Source of the DNA: Sphagnum compactum
Lineage: Eukaryota; Bryophyta; Sphagnopsida; Sphagnales
Assembly: GCA_965153455.1 (NCBI GenBank)
Contig: OZ234495.1
Span: 8,304,875 to 8,368,874 of the forward strand
DNA length: 64,000 nucleotides
Direction of reading: 5' to 3'
Made by a program: the position numbers and the translations under genes. Shown here piece by piece: positions 35,690 to 46,399 of this stretch (the first letter of the stretch is position 1; each line of letters opens with the position of its first letter). Below the pieces are notes generated by a model, which did not search any database, was not told the DNA's origin, and saw only the letters and a program-made list of their open reading frames with translations.

Positions 35690-36520
35690 GGAACGAATAA
35701 TACAAAAGAAAAATAAATGAATCTTAAACGAAAGGGTGGAATGAAAAGAATATCGCAAAGCCAAAGAGATATCCTCACATGAATAGGAAAAGAAGCACAA
35801 GAAACCAAGATGAAAATACCAAAAAAATTGTACACATAAAAAAAAAGAAAAAGATACAAGTAAGATTAGAAGGAACGAAGATTAAAAGAAAAAAGGAAGT
35901 AGGGAGTGAAAAGACCAAGCAAACAAAAGGAGCTTTAGAAAGCCCGTGAAGACACCTAAAGAAAAATTACGTCTCAAGAAGATAAATAAAATAAAATGTG
36001 CAAAAATTGAACAAAAATTGTGTTGCAAAAATGATCAAAAGGAAAAATTGCACAACAATGGTGGAAACATAGTGCAAATGAATGTGATCAATAACACATT
36101 AGCCAAAAAACTATAACAAACTTGTAGAACTTGTAGTAATGTTGGAAATGAAGAAAAATGCATGAGAAGAAGGAAACAGAGGAAGAATAAAAAAAGAAGA
36201 AAAAAACACATAAAAACATAAGTATGAAAAAAAAACAATAGAACTGAAGAAAAGATAATAAGAAAATATTGAAACTAAACTTGGAGATGGTGAACATAAT
36301 AACTTTAAATGAGACAAGGATGATCATGAAAAGTTGAGTTCAATGCTTGTACACATCACATGCATATAAAAATATGATAGAGTTTCACTCTATAAGCACA
36401 ATGAGGAAAAAACAAAAAGTGAAACAATAAGAATAAAAAGTGAAATAATGTTATAATTAGGGCAAGGAGTTGGAAAGAAATTAGAAAGAAGCCCCAAAAA
36501 AAGAAATAAAATAAGAATCT
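35690..36520. repeat. Purine-rich strand-asymmetric tract
   Basis: For about 830 bp the plus strand is made mainly of A and G, with many AAGAA-type words and few pyrimidine runs. The flanks do not share this bias. The minus-strand open frames here are Phe/Leu/Ser-rich by-products of the composition. No period is obvious. Confidence 0.55.
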
Positions 36521-38379
36521 GAACACCTCCATACGCTAGATAAGGTTTCCTCATTATACTTAAGCAATTGAATTTAATCCAAAAATGTTAATGCAAACCA
36601 ATTTGGTTCACATGGACCCCACTGCGTTTTACATGTAGAAACCAACAAAAACCATAGTGCATGGTGTTTAATTGCCATGTGTGGGAACCCATTGCATGAG
36701 TCCAATTTAGTTTTAGTGGTAAAAATCCTGAACTACACACACACAAAAGATGTGTGAAGGAAGAGGTGAAGTTTTAACCTTCCTACAACCTAATACAAGA
36801 ACTTGCCATGGCATTCCGAAATCTACATGTAGAAAGAACCAAACACAAACTATGCAATGTTCCTATCCCTATGCAACCTTGTTTTTAGCAGTGTCATTAT
36901 AGATTGTCATTGATGCCTAGCTTGTTAGGTGACCAAACATTAACAACAAATTAAAGTGACTAAAGTTTCCATGGCTAATAATACTAGTGGTAGTTCTAGA
37001 AAAAACATAGAAAACAAATTGTCTTAAGCTTCTTTGAGTGTAGTTGTACCGCTATTCATAGCTCTCAAAAATTCATATGTTTTAAATTCATTATAGAGTT
37101 GGAGCATTGGTTTAGATAAGACCAAAATCAAGGTGATGTCGTTGTGAAACAAGTTTTGCTCTTAGTTGATGAGAAACAATTTTGCAAGGTGAAAAAACCA
37201 CAAGGAGTTCTGTGGCCTTGAAAAACTTAGGTCTACAAAATTTTAAATTGTTTTTTAGGACATACGTTTCTTGGTTTTTAATTGCATAGAAAGGGAAGCA
37301 ATTAGCTTTTCCAACCAACTCAATATCATCCTTAAGGAGGAATGGTGGTTAAATAATTTGGTTGGAGAAATAACAACAATTACATCTTGAATGATCAATT
37401 TTTGGTGATGCAGGTGCACCCCTAGATGTAAAATTTGAAGAAACCAACTTTGCAAGTTCAATTTTTGAAGGTAATGGCAAAAGCAACACTAAGTTTTGGA
37501 AGGCATCAATTGTCACACTTGAACATATTAATGTAGTAGAAAATGTTGTGTTGGAAAAATAGTGAACACCTCATGGGCTTGGTTCATCAACATTAAAAAA
37601 AACCATCAAGAACTTTTTTGCAATACTTTTTTTTTTATTGTTTGGGGCGTTTAGCGATGACGTGAATATGCTAATTCAACCCAAGTTTCACACACACAAT
37701 CTTCTTGATAAATGCATTTGATTCCTTCCTTTGGTGAAATTATTGGCGATGGTTCTTGTAGTGTTCCGAAAAAAACACAGGGAGATCCTCGTAAACAACG
37801 TTGACAATGAAGCAATAGTAGTTGTTATTAGCGATGGTGTTTATCTTACTCCCAAAAAAATTCATGAGGAGATTTAACCTTTAGACGAGCTTGATAGTGC
37901 AAAAGCTTTTGATGACAAAGGTCTTTTTGTGATCTTGCAATGTGATTGCTTTACAGTATCTGATGGCAACCCCATTCATTCAAACCCAAATGTTTTTATT
38001 TTCATTCAATTTAGGTTAGGCGAGGTTGGTTTTTCACAAACTCTCCAAGTAAGTTAAGATCCCAAGATTAGTTAACATTACATGGCAATTGTCCTAGGTG
38101 GGTAATTATTTTTTTGGAAATTTCATGCCGAGTCTTGGCAACCAATAGGAACCCATGTTCAACTCTAGTAGCTTTTAATTTTGTTTCCTCCAAATATGGC
38201 AATTTTTTTGTATTTTTCCCCCCAAAAAACCCCTTTGGAATGCAATGTGCATATTGGTTTTTTGTTTGGTCTAGACAATGTGAAAATTTACCCAGAAAAA
38301 ACATGATTAAGTATCAATGTTTTTTCTTTAATTTTGTGATATTAATCATTTCAATTATTTTCTAACTACCCATGATGGA
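36521..38379. other. Intergenic DNA, possibly decayed transposon sequence
   Basis: Less AT-rich than its surroundings, with short broken frames on both strands but nothing recognisable. Confidence 0.4.
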
Positions 38380-39140
38380 AAAGTAAAAGTTTGAGTTTTA
38401 AGAGTTCGAAGATATTTTCCAATTATTTGTCAAATTTTTGTGAATTTGTAGTAAAAAAGAAACCATTCAATTTTGCCAATTTTCTAGTTTTTGAAAATTT
38501 GGTGAAAATTTCCAATTTTTTTGTCAAATTTTTGGTGAAATCTCATAAATAAAATTAAAATTTTGGCATTTTTACAATCTTTTGTCATTATTTCCCCTGA
38601 CCTACCTGACTCTTTCCAATTTTGTAATTTGAAAATTTGGTGAAATTTTCCAAAAATTTTGTCACCTTTTACCCAAATTTCAATAAAAAAAATTGTTTCC
38701 CGTATTTCCCAATTTTCATGTTTCAAGAGTTTGGTGTATTTTTCCTATTTTTCATTTGTGTCTGAATTTGTAATGAAAGATGGAATTCTTGTATTGTACC
38801 CAAGTTTGGATTTTCAAGATTTTGGTTAATGTGCCAATTATCTTTTTTAAAAATAAAATTTGGAGAGTTTGTCCAGTTTTATGTCAGGTTTTTCTCCTGA
38901 ATTTTGATTTTTTAAAAAAAATCCCAATTTTCTTCACATTTTTGGTTTCAAGTATTTGTTGAATTTTTCCAATTCTATCTCAAGGTCTTCAAAAAAATTA
39001 GTAGAATTGTATAAAAATCCAATTTTTGGTTTTGAGAGTTTGGTGAAATTTTCGAAGTTTTGGCTAATATTTTCCAAAATTGCAATTAATTTTTTGTAAT
39101 AGTTTCGAATATTGTTAAATTAATATGCTAATTTTTCCCA
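38380..39140. repeat. Degenerate T-rich repeat region
   Basis: Variants of a TTTGGTGAAATTTTCCAA-like word recur at about 38498, 38633, 38730, 38820, 38950 and 39040, each within similar T-rich text. Spacing of 90-130 bp is irregular, so this is an old, diverged repeat cluster. The pyrimidine bias is opposite to the tract at 35690-36520. Confidence 0.55.
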
Positions 39141-39849
39141 ATTTTTTTGTAGATCCATAATGTAAAAGTCTATCATCAAATATTTTTGGAAATGTGGTAC
39201 TTCCAAGAAGTTTTTTGGGGATATTATAGCTAGGGATTGAAATCACTCTAATCCTTTTTCAACAAAGGGTGTTGGTAAAATGTCATGCATAACCCCTTTT
39301 CCAAGTAATTGTCATATAAACCCAATTTGCATTGAAGACTTTATTGTGCCGGAAACTAAATTGGACAATTTGACAACCACTTTGAATGCGGGTGAAATTA
39401 AGGACATAAACCCTATTGAGCAAGTTGGGTTTGATGGATTTTGGAACAATAATGTCCCATTTTGACATAAACCACAAATATTACGGAATGCTAGATGTGG
39501 GACATTTCATGTTTAGGGTTGAAAGGCAAATGTGTGTCGTATTGAAGTGCCACTATTATGCATTGATGAATAATTTGAAGTCGTAAACCTAACTGAGTTT
39601 TGGGAAACAATGGTTTCAAAAATTTATGACCCATATGAGGGTATGGACATGCTTACAATTTTTTTATTTGGTCCATGGGGGTCTTTAAAATGTGTAGAAG
39701 TTGTGGTTAGATATGTACATGAAGATGACATTTCATTCAATGTTCTAGACATTCAAGTTTGAAGTTGTAAACTCGTGTCTCCGTTTCATGATTTATCATA
39801 TAGGTCCATTGAGGATTCCAATTAAGTACTTGGCATCTCTTCTAAGATT

Positions 39850-41545
39850 ATTGAGTCTGATGAAAAGTTAGATAATATATGTGCTTATTTCCCAACATTA
39901 GAAAGTGGTATTTGGATTCACAACTTCCTACCCAAGAATTGGGTCTTTCCTATTGTGCAGATCATGGAGGATTTGCCATGTGATGAATTGTGTGCCAAAA
40001 ATATGTGGAATTCCCCAACATTCAAATTCCCCTAGTTGTATGGGAAGGTGGGGAGTAAGGCTTAAACACTTATTAACCCCAATGTGAAACACCAATTGAT
40101 TTTTTCTTATTGTTGGTCCTTTAATATCTTGATAAGGCTATGTGTTATGACCAATATGTATGCTATTGAAGAGTTGGAGGGAGGAGGCACAAAGGAAATG
40201 GTGAATTGAGTATGACTTATTATGCTTGAATTGAAGGTCTTCGTTGGAATTATTTTCATGGTTGTTTTTTAGAAGGTACCCTACATTCGACTTCATTGGT
40301 CTAAATATGTTGATCTTTTTCACACCAATCATTGTTAATTGTATGATTAGGTCTAGGTTTGAGGACATTCTTAGATGCATCCATATAGTTGACAACAAAT
40401 AAATCATTTAAGTTAAGAACGATCTAGCTTATAACAAATTTGCAAAGATTAGGTGGTTAGTTGAAGAATGTAATGAGTTATGCAGGCAATTTTGAAATGC
40501 ATAGCAAAAGTTGTATGTGGATAAAATGATGGTAAAATATATTGGGAAGTACTCACCCATTCGACAATACTTAAAAGCTAAACTTTGATGGTATCCAAAG
40601 TGAAGATTTGGTGTTTGGCTAATGCAAAGTCCAAGTTTGTGCAAAAAATGGAAATGCATTGTCATGCATGTCATGAGGATGTTGAACATGAAATTCAATG
40701 AAAATTGCGTATTGGTTGATGGATGGGTACAAGAACAAGAATTACATTATCACGTGTGATAACTTTTCTTCCAACTTTACTTTGTTTTGGGATCTTTTGA
40801 AGGTTGGGGTGCATGCCATAGGGACTTGTAGGATTGATCATAAGGGATGGCCTAGTGCTTTGACTATTGATTCAAAGAGAGGATCACGAAAACAACTTTG
40901 GTATTGCATGCATGTTTCAAGTAAACTTTTTGCGATATCTTAGTTTGACAACAAACCAATTTCCACTTTGTCCACTACTTTTAGTCCAATTAATCCTATT
41001 CAGTGGCATCTAACTAATCCATTGGAAATCCCTACTAACCCAATCTTAGTACATTACTAGGAGCACATGTGCAAAGTTGATGTGCAGGGTCAACTCCGTG
41101 GATTTTATACTGTACAAAGATGTGATCATGAATGGTGGCATTGGATAATGTTCCATGTCGTTGATACCACCATTGTGAATTCATACATTACGTATAAGGC
41201 ACATATGACCGAACTTGGCAAGTTGGCGGAAAAAATTTCACATTTGAAGTTTAATGTGGCTTTGGTTAGGGCTTTTGTAAAAAAGGGAAATCATTTTACT
41301 CCAAGCAATAACAATGGTAGGGGCTTGCATACTGAATCCCAAGGGGTTGTGTTATTTTAAGCAATGGACAAGAACATCAAGGAGAAAGTTTTGTGTGGTG
41401 TGTAAAAAGAAGGTGAATTGGTGTTGTCCTACTTGTGATGATATTACGATTTATTTTGGTGTTTACTTTGTGAAATTACACAACACATCTACATATATTA
41501 TTTGTAAGTTTAGTGGGGGGTTCGACCAATGCTATGAATATTAGT
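39850..41545 (+). pseudogene. Decayed piggyBac-type transposase
   Basis: Read across three plus-strand frames with several stops and frameshifts, this stretch follows the piggyBac (DDE_Tnp_1_7) order. A possible N-terminal part lies at 39850-40035. Then come GIIFMV...WSKYVD (~40248-40310), RSRFEDILRCIHIVDN (~40345-40400), VDKMMVKYIGKYSPIR (~40519-40565) and KIWCLANAKSKFV (frame-shifted, ~40600-40645). At 40698-40943 is the clearest block, with GYKNKNYIITCDNFSSN...LLKVGVHAIGTCR. A further block at 41067-41360 has CKVDVQGQLRGFYTV and VVDTTIVNSYITYK, and a C-terminal Cys-rich zinc-binding end (CVVCKKKVNWCCPTC) lies at ~41385-41440. The conserved Asp-Asn of the TDNFYT motif is kept as CDNFSS. The gene cannot make a full protein. 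Element ends and TTAA target sites were not located. Confidence 0.8.
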
Positions 41546-41689
41546 TGGCCTTTTAGATTCAATTCTTGAGGTTGGTAATATTAGTTTTAAATTTTTTATT
41601 TTTTTTAGGTCATGTTTCTGTATGAAAATTATCATTCCAACCATCCAAATCGATATGTTTTGAATGTGTTTTTGAATTGGTTTTTTGTT

Positions 41690-42235
41690 GTTTTGTGGCA
41701 AAATTATAAAGGTGTATCTTTTTTTTCTTTTTTCTTTTTTTGAATTATGTAAACTACAAGCATCTACATATGTAATTAGTCATGTGTGGGTAAAATTTCA
41801 CCAAATTATAATAAAATGAGGAAAAGTTGTGGGCAAATATTCAACTAGGGGTTTCCTAGCATTTTGTGACCAAATTACAAAGTTGCATCAATTTTTTTCA
41901 TTTTATTTTTTCAATTCTATAAATTGTAAGGATCTACATAGTGGTTAGCCTTTTGTGGGTAAAATTTTAACCAATTATAATAAAATTAAAAAAGTTGTGA
42001 ATAAATGTTCAACTATGGGTTTCTTAGCATTTTGTGACCCAAGTACATAATTGCATTAATGTTTTTCATTATATATATATATAATTTTGTAAATTGCAAG
42101 AATCTAGATATCCAATTAACCATGTGTGGTTGAAATTTCACCAAATTATAATTTAAAAATAAATAAATTGGGAAAATGTTTAGCTATGGGTTTCTTAACA
42201 CTTTGTGATGAAATTTCAAAGTTTGTAACACATGT
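41690..42235. repeat. About 170-bp tandem array next to the piggyBac remnant
   Basis: Roughly 3.3 copies. The word TGTGGG/TGTGGT begins at 41785, 41954 and 42125 (169 and 171 bp apart), each followed by TAAAATTTCACC-like, TTATAAT, GTTCAACTA-like, GGGTTTC and CATTTTGTGAC-like words in the same order. A partial copy precedes from about 41690. The unit is near nucleosome size, as in satellites. Confidence 0.8.
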
Positions 42236-42695
42236 GACTTTCCAACATGAATTTCAACTTTCTCACCACCCAACTAGTGATCTATTTTTTTTAAAATAAT
42301 GGTCATGCCCTCTTATTGTTGCCCCACCCATAACAAGGGAAAGAGAGGAAAATGCCCATCCAACTCTCCTTTTCACAAGGCCTTCTATGAGCCCAAAACT
42401 AAGAAAAGAGAAATGAAAATGGTGTTCCCCGATTTCCCCCCATCCCATACTAGTTCTTAAAACTCAAAAAACATTACCAAGTTCCAAACTTTTTCATGCC
42501 CACCCCATATTAGGTCCAAAGAGAAAAAAACAAAGAACCCTTCATAAGAGCTACTTATGCTTTCTTTTGCCTTTAGTCCCTTTATGAAATGATGCAACCT
42601 TGTAAAACTTTGATAGACACGTTGCAGATTAGGAAAATGTACAAAAGGATAAGAAAAAAAAAGGGAGAATTTACAAGACATCAAGTTAGCTCAAA

Positions 42696-44515
42696 CTAAA
42701 TGTCAAAACCTATCCATGTCAAAATCAACCACTTGTAGTAGGTCGGCCATATTTTTGCATATAAGAAATCAACTATTTGCAATAAGTCGATCATGGAGAT
42801 GGGAGATGTGTTTTGAAGGGGTGGAAGTTGGGAAGTAGCTACGCCTATGGCTAGCGCCCAACTTAAGATGGAGGATGCTTGTAGCCTTTGCAATGTGATT
42901 GAAATTTTTTGCCGAAGAAAAGTGACCAGAACAGAAAGGGGAAGGACTTCTGGTATCTTCAAACTCCAAATGGCATTGGCACAATTGTGTGAAAACACAT
43001 CCGCTTGCTCATGTATACATCCAATACCTCCATTACTAAGAGGAGGAATTAATTGATAGGGTGTCGATCATGATAACTGTGTTTTTTAGCTTGAGCTGCA
43101 TCGGAAGCAACAAATCTTTGGGTGGCACAAGATTGGGGAAGTAAATATGCTTCTATTGGGTCAGTAACATGACAATGTCGATTAAGGTGCAAATGCCATA
43201 TTTGGTGAGCACAATGTTGATTCGTCGACAAGAAGAGTTGAATGTGTTTGAAGGAAGCGCATGTAATTGTTATTGCCCCATGTGGAAGCCAACATCTCGC
43301 ATAATGGCAACAAAGGTGTAACGAACTATATCATGGGTTCTTGTGCGCTCATTGCCATGAACACAACATAAGAGGTGGATAGTCATAGGTTCGATGGGAT
43401 GTGTGCACACGCATTGAGGGATACTTGGAATTGAGGGATGGGGCAGTCCAAGTTGTATTTGAAGTGTTGTGGAAAATATTGAGGAAGTTAGTTGAAAACT
43501 TAGGAAGATTGGTCATACTATAAGCCAGGCACTCCCCACTGGGCTATAACATGATAAAATTTGGGCACAATGGCAGATATCCTGTCGGAGAGTATGTTAG
43601 AAAGGGTATGATGGTGTAGGCGTTCTAAGATGGAACCTTGAAGTTGAATCATTTGTTGCCCAATGAGTTGTTCAAACGAAGGAAAACATGCACAAGTTAG
43701 GGGTGGTAAGAGATCACATGTCGCCTTGAGGTGTTGTTGGAAATGGTAAATGTTATTGTCAACTCGTGTTAAGGCCTTAAGAAGGAAGGGACATTGATCA
43801 ACCATAAATTTAGCAATTATGATTGAGGCTATAAGGGCCCAACTCCTTAAATAAGATGTTGGGGTGATGGTGGCTGTCCGTATGAGCATAATGCCACCGA
43901 AAGTTATTGAAAGAGAGGCTTGTTTATAGGCTAGAGGTCCTTATGGGTTGTTAAAGGATATTGGACCCAACAAGCGCCTAAACACTTGAAAGAAAGAGGA
44001 GTAAAAAAAAGTGAGGGATTCTATGATGGTGGAAAAGGGAGGTGTACATCGTAAAAAATATTAAGGCCGTCAAACACGAAGTAATGAGTTAGAATTCTAA
44101 AGGCTACCTAAACATCACCCGTTCTAGGGAGAAAATCCACATGACAAACATTCGCTAACATGGCATCTTTTATGAAGGATGATGTGAATGATGAAGTGCC
44201 CAATGGAACCTTCAAAACTTTAATTTTTTCTGATGGGGTGGTAAACTGGGATGGGGTGTTGAAGTTAAGCAATAGGCCAAAAGGTGACCACATTTATGAA
44301 GTTAGATAGAAAGGCCTATCGCACAAAGTTCAATTTGAAAATGTTCATATGTAGACGATATAATAAAAGGGGGACCTATGATGTGAATGTCATTTGCAAT
44401 AGATGAAAATAAACAAGAAAGGAAATGACTAGCTGTAGAATGCAAAGCCCTAAAGTGGGCTAATGCGAATAGTGCCCCTCCCAAGGATCACCTTGATAGG
44501 TTCCCATGGAAGACG
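42696..44515 (-). pseudogene. Decayed reverse-transcriptase ORF of a retrotransposon, 5'-truncated
   Basis: Minus-strand fragments form one colinear protein broken by stops and frameshifts: 44500-44302, 44293-44108, 43889-43518, 43231-43049 and 42998-42696. The first contains the RT region QGDP(L)GGALFALAH, with a one-base deletion inside GDPL, and IANDIHIIG in place of the catalytic [YFLI]ADD motif. Later fragments contain KVPLGTSSFTSSFI, SFEQLIGQQ, SCATQRFVASDAAQAK and LVTFLRQKISITLQRLQ. I recall the same block order from repeated RT-like proteins in plant genomes, but cannot name the clade. The sequence stops being recognisable just upstream of the QGDP motif, as expected for a 5'-truncated non-LTR-type insertion. 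Not functional. Confidence 0.65.
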
Positions 44516-45189
44516 CGATGATTATGACGTCGCTTTATGAAAAAACAACGACTATCGCTTGTAATAAATATTTTTGTTAATTTAAAAACACATATAATAA
44601 ATATGGTCTTTTCTATTTGGGAACAAATGGATTTTTAAAAAAAATTTAAATAGTTGGAAATTGGTTTTTTCTTCTCGTTTGCCTAAAAAAATGACAACCA
44701 AAGTTTTTTTTCAATCATCTTGGACGACCAACTTTGACCATCAATTATTTGTTCATTTATTATTATTATTATTTTTCACATTACTCATATAAATGTAAAT
44801 TTAATGTCACAAAATTTTGATAAATTTTGAAGCACACTTCTTACCCTAAGTCTCCAAATACTTGCAATTTGGAAGGTTGTTCAAATTTTGAAAATTTTCA
44901 TTCTTCATCTAAATGTGATTTTTTTTCTATTAAAACATTTGAATTAAATTCCTGCACAATTTCATAAAATCAAAAATTTCAAAATCCAAAATTTTATATG
45001 ATTTCTATGCATGTTTGTGAAGGTTGGTCCATATTTTGGGAGTGTGACAATTTTGATCAAATTGTCAATTAAGGGTTAATAATTTATCATTTTATATTGT
45101 CCCATTTTTTCCATGTGTATGGGGGTTATAAATTGTGAAATAGCGTAGTACCTTGGCCATTGAATAATTAACTAATTTTGAAAAATTCA
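44516..45189. other. AT-rich intergenic DNA
   Basis: No coding region or RNA recognised. Confidence 0.5.
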
Positions 45190-45340
45190 TTTCAACAAAT
45201 GAAATATTCCTAAATATTCACTATTATCCTTCACAATATTTTTTGATTTAGAAGAATTTTTTTTTCAAAATTTCAACAATTCTTAAAATAATATAATTAG
45301 TGTTGAATTGGCCAAGGTACTAGGGTAATTGTGCACCGAT
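45190..45340. repeat. Dispersed repeat, copy B, upstream of the STY-like kinase gene
   Basis: Colinear with 17230-17400. It shares AAATTTCAACA, AAAATAATATAATT, AGTGTTGAA, CAAGGTACT and GTAATTG then GCACC, with small indels. It leads directly into the 92-bp array before the kinase gene. Confidence 0.7.
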
Positions 45341-45700
45341 GTTCTGAAATCTTCATTCTAACATAGATTTTGTGTTATCTAGGAATAATATGGAAGACTG
45401 AGTCTTCTTCCTGTTTCCAGCCATTCTGTTTCTGTTGTTTTGAAATCTTCTTCCGAGATAGATTTTGTGTTATCTAGGAAAATGGAAGACCGAGTCTTTG
45501 TCCTGTTTCAGGACATTCTGTTTCTATTGTTCTGAAATCTTCCTCTTAGATAGATTTTGTATTATCTATGAATATGGAAGACCGAGTCTTCGTCCTGTTT
45601 CAGGACGTTCTGTTTCCATTGTTCTGAAATCTTCTTTCTTGATAGATTTTGTGTTGTCTAGGAATATGGAAGACCGAGCCTTGGTCTCCTTCGTTGCGTG
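45341..45700. repeat. 92-96-bp tandem array upstream of the STY-like kinase
   Basis: Four units, anchored by TGAAATCTTC at 45345, 45441, 45533 and 45625 (96, 92 and 92 bp apart). Each has AGATTTTGTGTTATCTAGGAA-like and TATGGAAGAC(C/T)GAG words. Two copies contain a perfect small hairpin, GTCCTG-TTT-CAGGAC, at 45500-45514 and 45592-45606. An open frame through the array is a by-product of the repetition. Confidence 0.9.
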
Positions 45701-46399
45701 CGTGCGTGCGTGCATAGACGAGGAGCTCCATGCACCTCGACAAGTTTGCGAGCTTAATTCTTTGAGAAGATCGCGGCATTATTGCATTTATGCGGGGATT
45801 GTATTGAGCAGTTTACGGGGAAGCAAAGCTAATCTCATCTCTCACTTGCTGAAGTTTTTTTTTTCCGAGAAATCGAGCTCCGAGAAGAGAAAGCTTGATG
45901 TATATCTCTTGTAAAAATCAAACTTCCGCGGATTGTTGCTACCTATCTTGCATTCCGGCATTGTCCTTTCCGAATTTCAACGAGGTCTTCTTTGTGTGCC
46001 GGTTTTTGCTTACCTTTATCGCTGCGGAAATAGATGGCTGGATTTCTGTTAGCTTCGTCTTGCAGTTGTAGGGTTTTGGAGCTTCATCAATGCTGATGAC
46101 GCTGGTGACGATGGTGATCTGCCGATGCTGCAGCTGCTGCTGAATGCTTTTTCTACTGGAGTACAGGAAGTATATATACATATCTATCTCCTTTTGCAGA
46201 ATCTCAAGCGATCTTCGATGTTTTCTTGCTGCTGAAGTCCTATTGATGATGATCATGGAGAACGTATGTCCACAGCAGAGGAGGTGAGCTTGTCCGGCCC
46301 TGGCATGATGTTCATGGAAGTGGACGGAGGCTGGAGTTGAAGAGGCTTTGTTTAGAAAGGGCTGGATCTTTGGGGGAAAAAACGGAAAGTGATGCCATC
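45701..46399 (+). promoter_or_regulatory. Probable promoter and leader of the STY-like kinase, with an upstream ORF
   Basis: Sequence rises in GC content, as in a transcribed leader. A 13-codon upstream ORF with clustered ATGs occupies 46246-46287, about 110 bp before the main ATG. AGGAG|GTGAGC at 46278-46288 is also a plausible splice donor, so a leader intron is possible. Confidence 0.45.

Noticed and set aside
35539-36327. Several Phe/Leu-rich minus-strand frames resembling membrane proteins
   Set aside because: They follow from the purine bias of the plus strand and have no conserved features.
45465-45914. 149-codon open frame
   Set aside because: It arises from the 92-bp array and lacks an intact family match; it is more likely leader or promoter.
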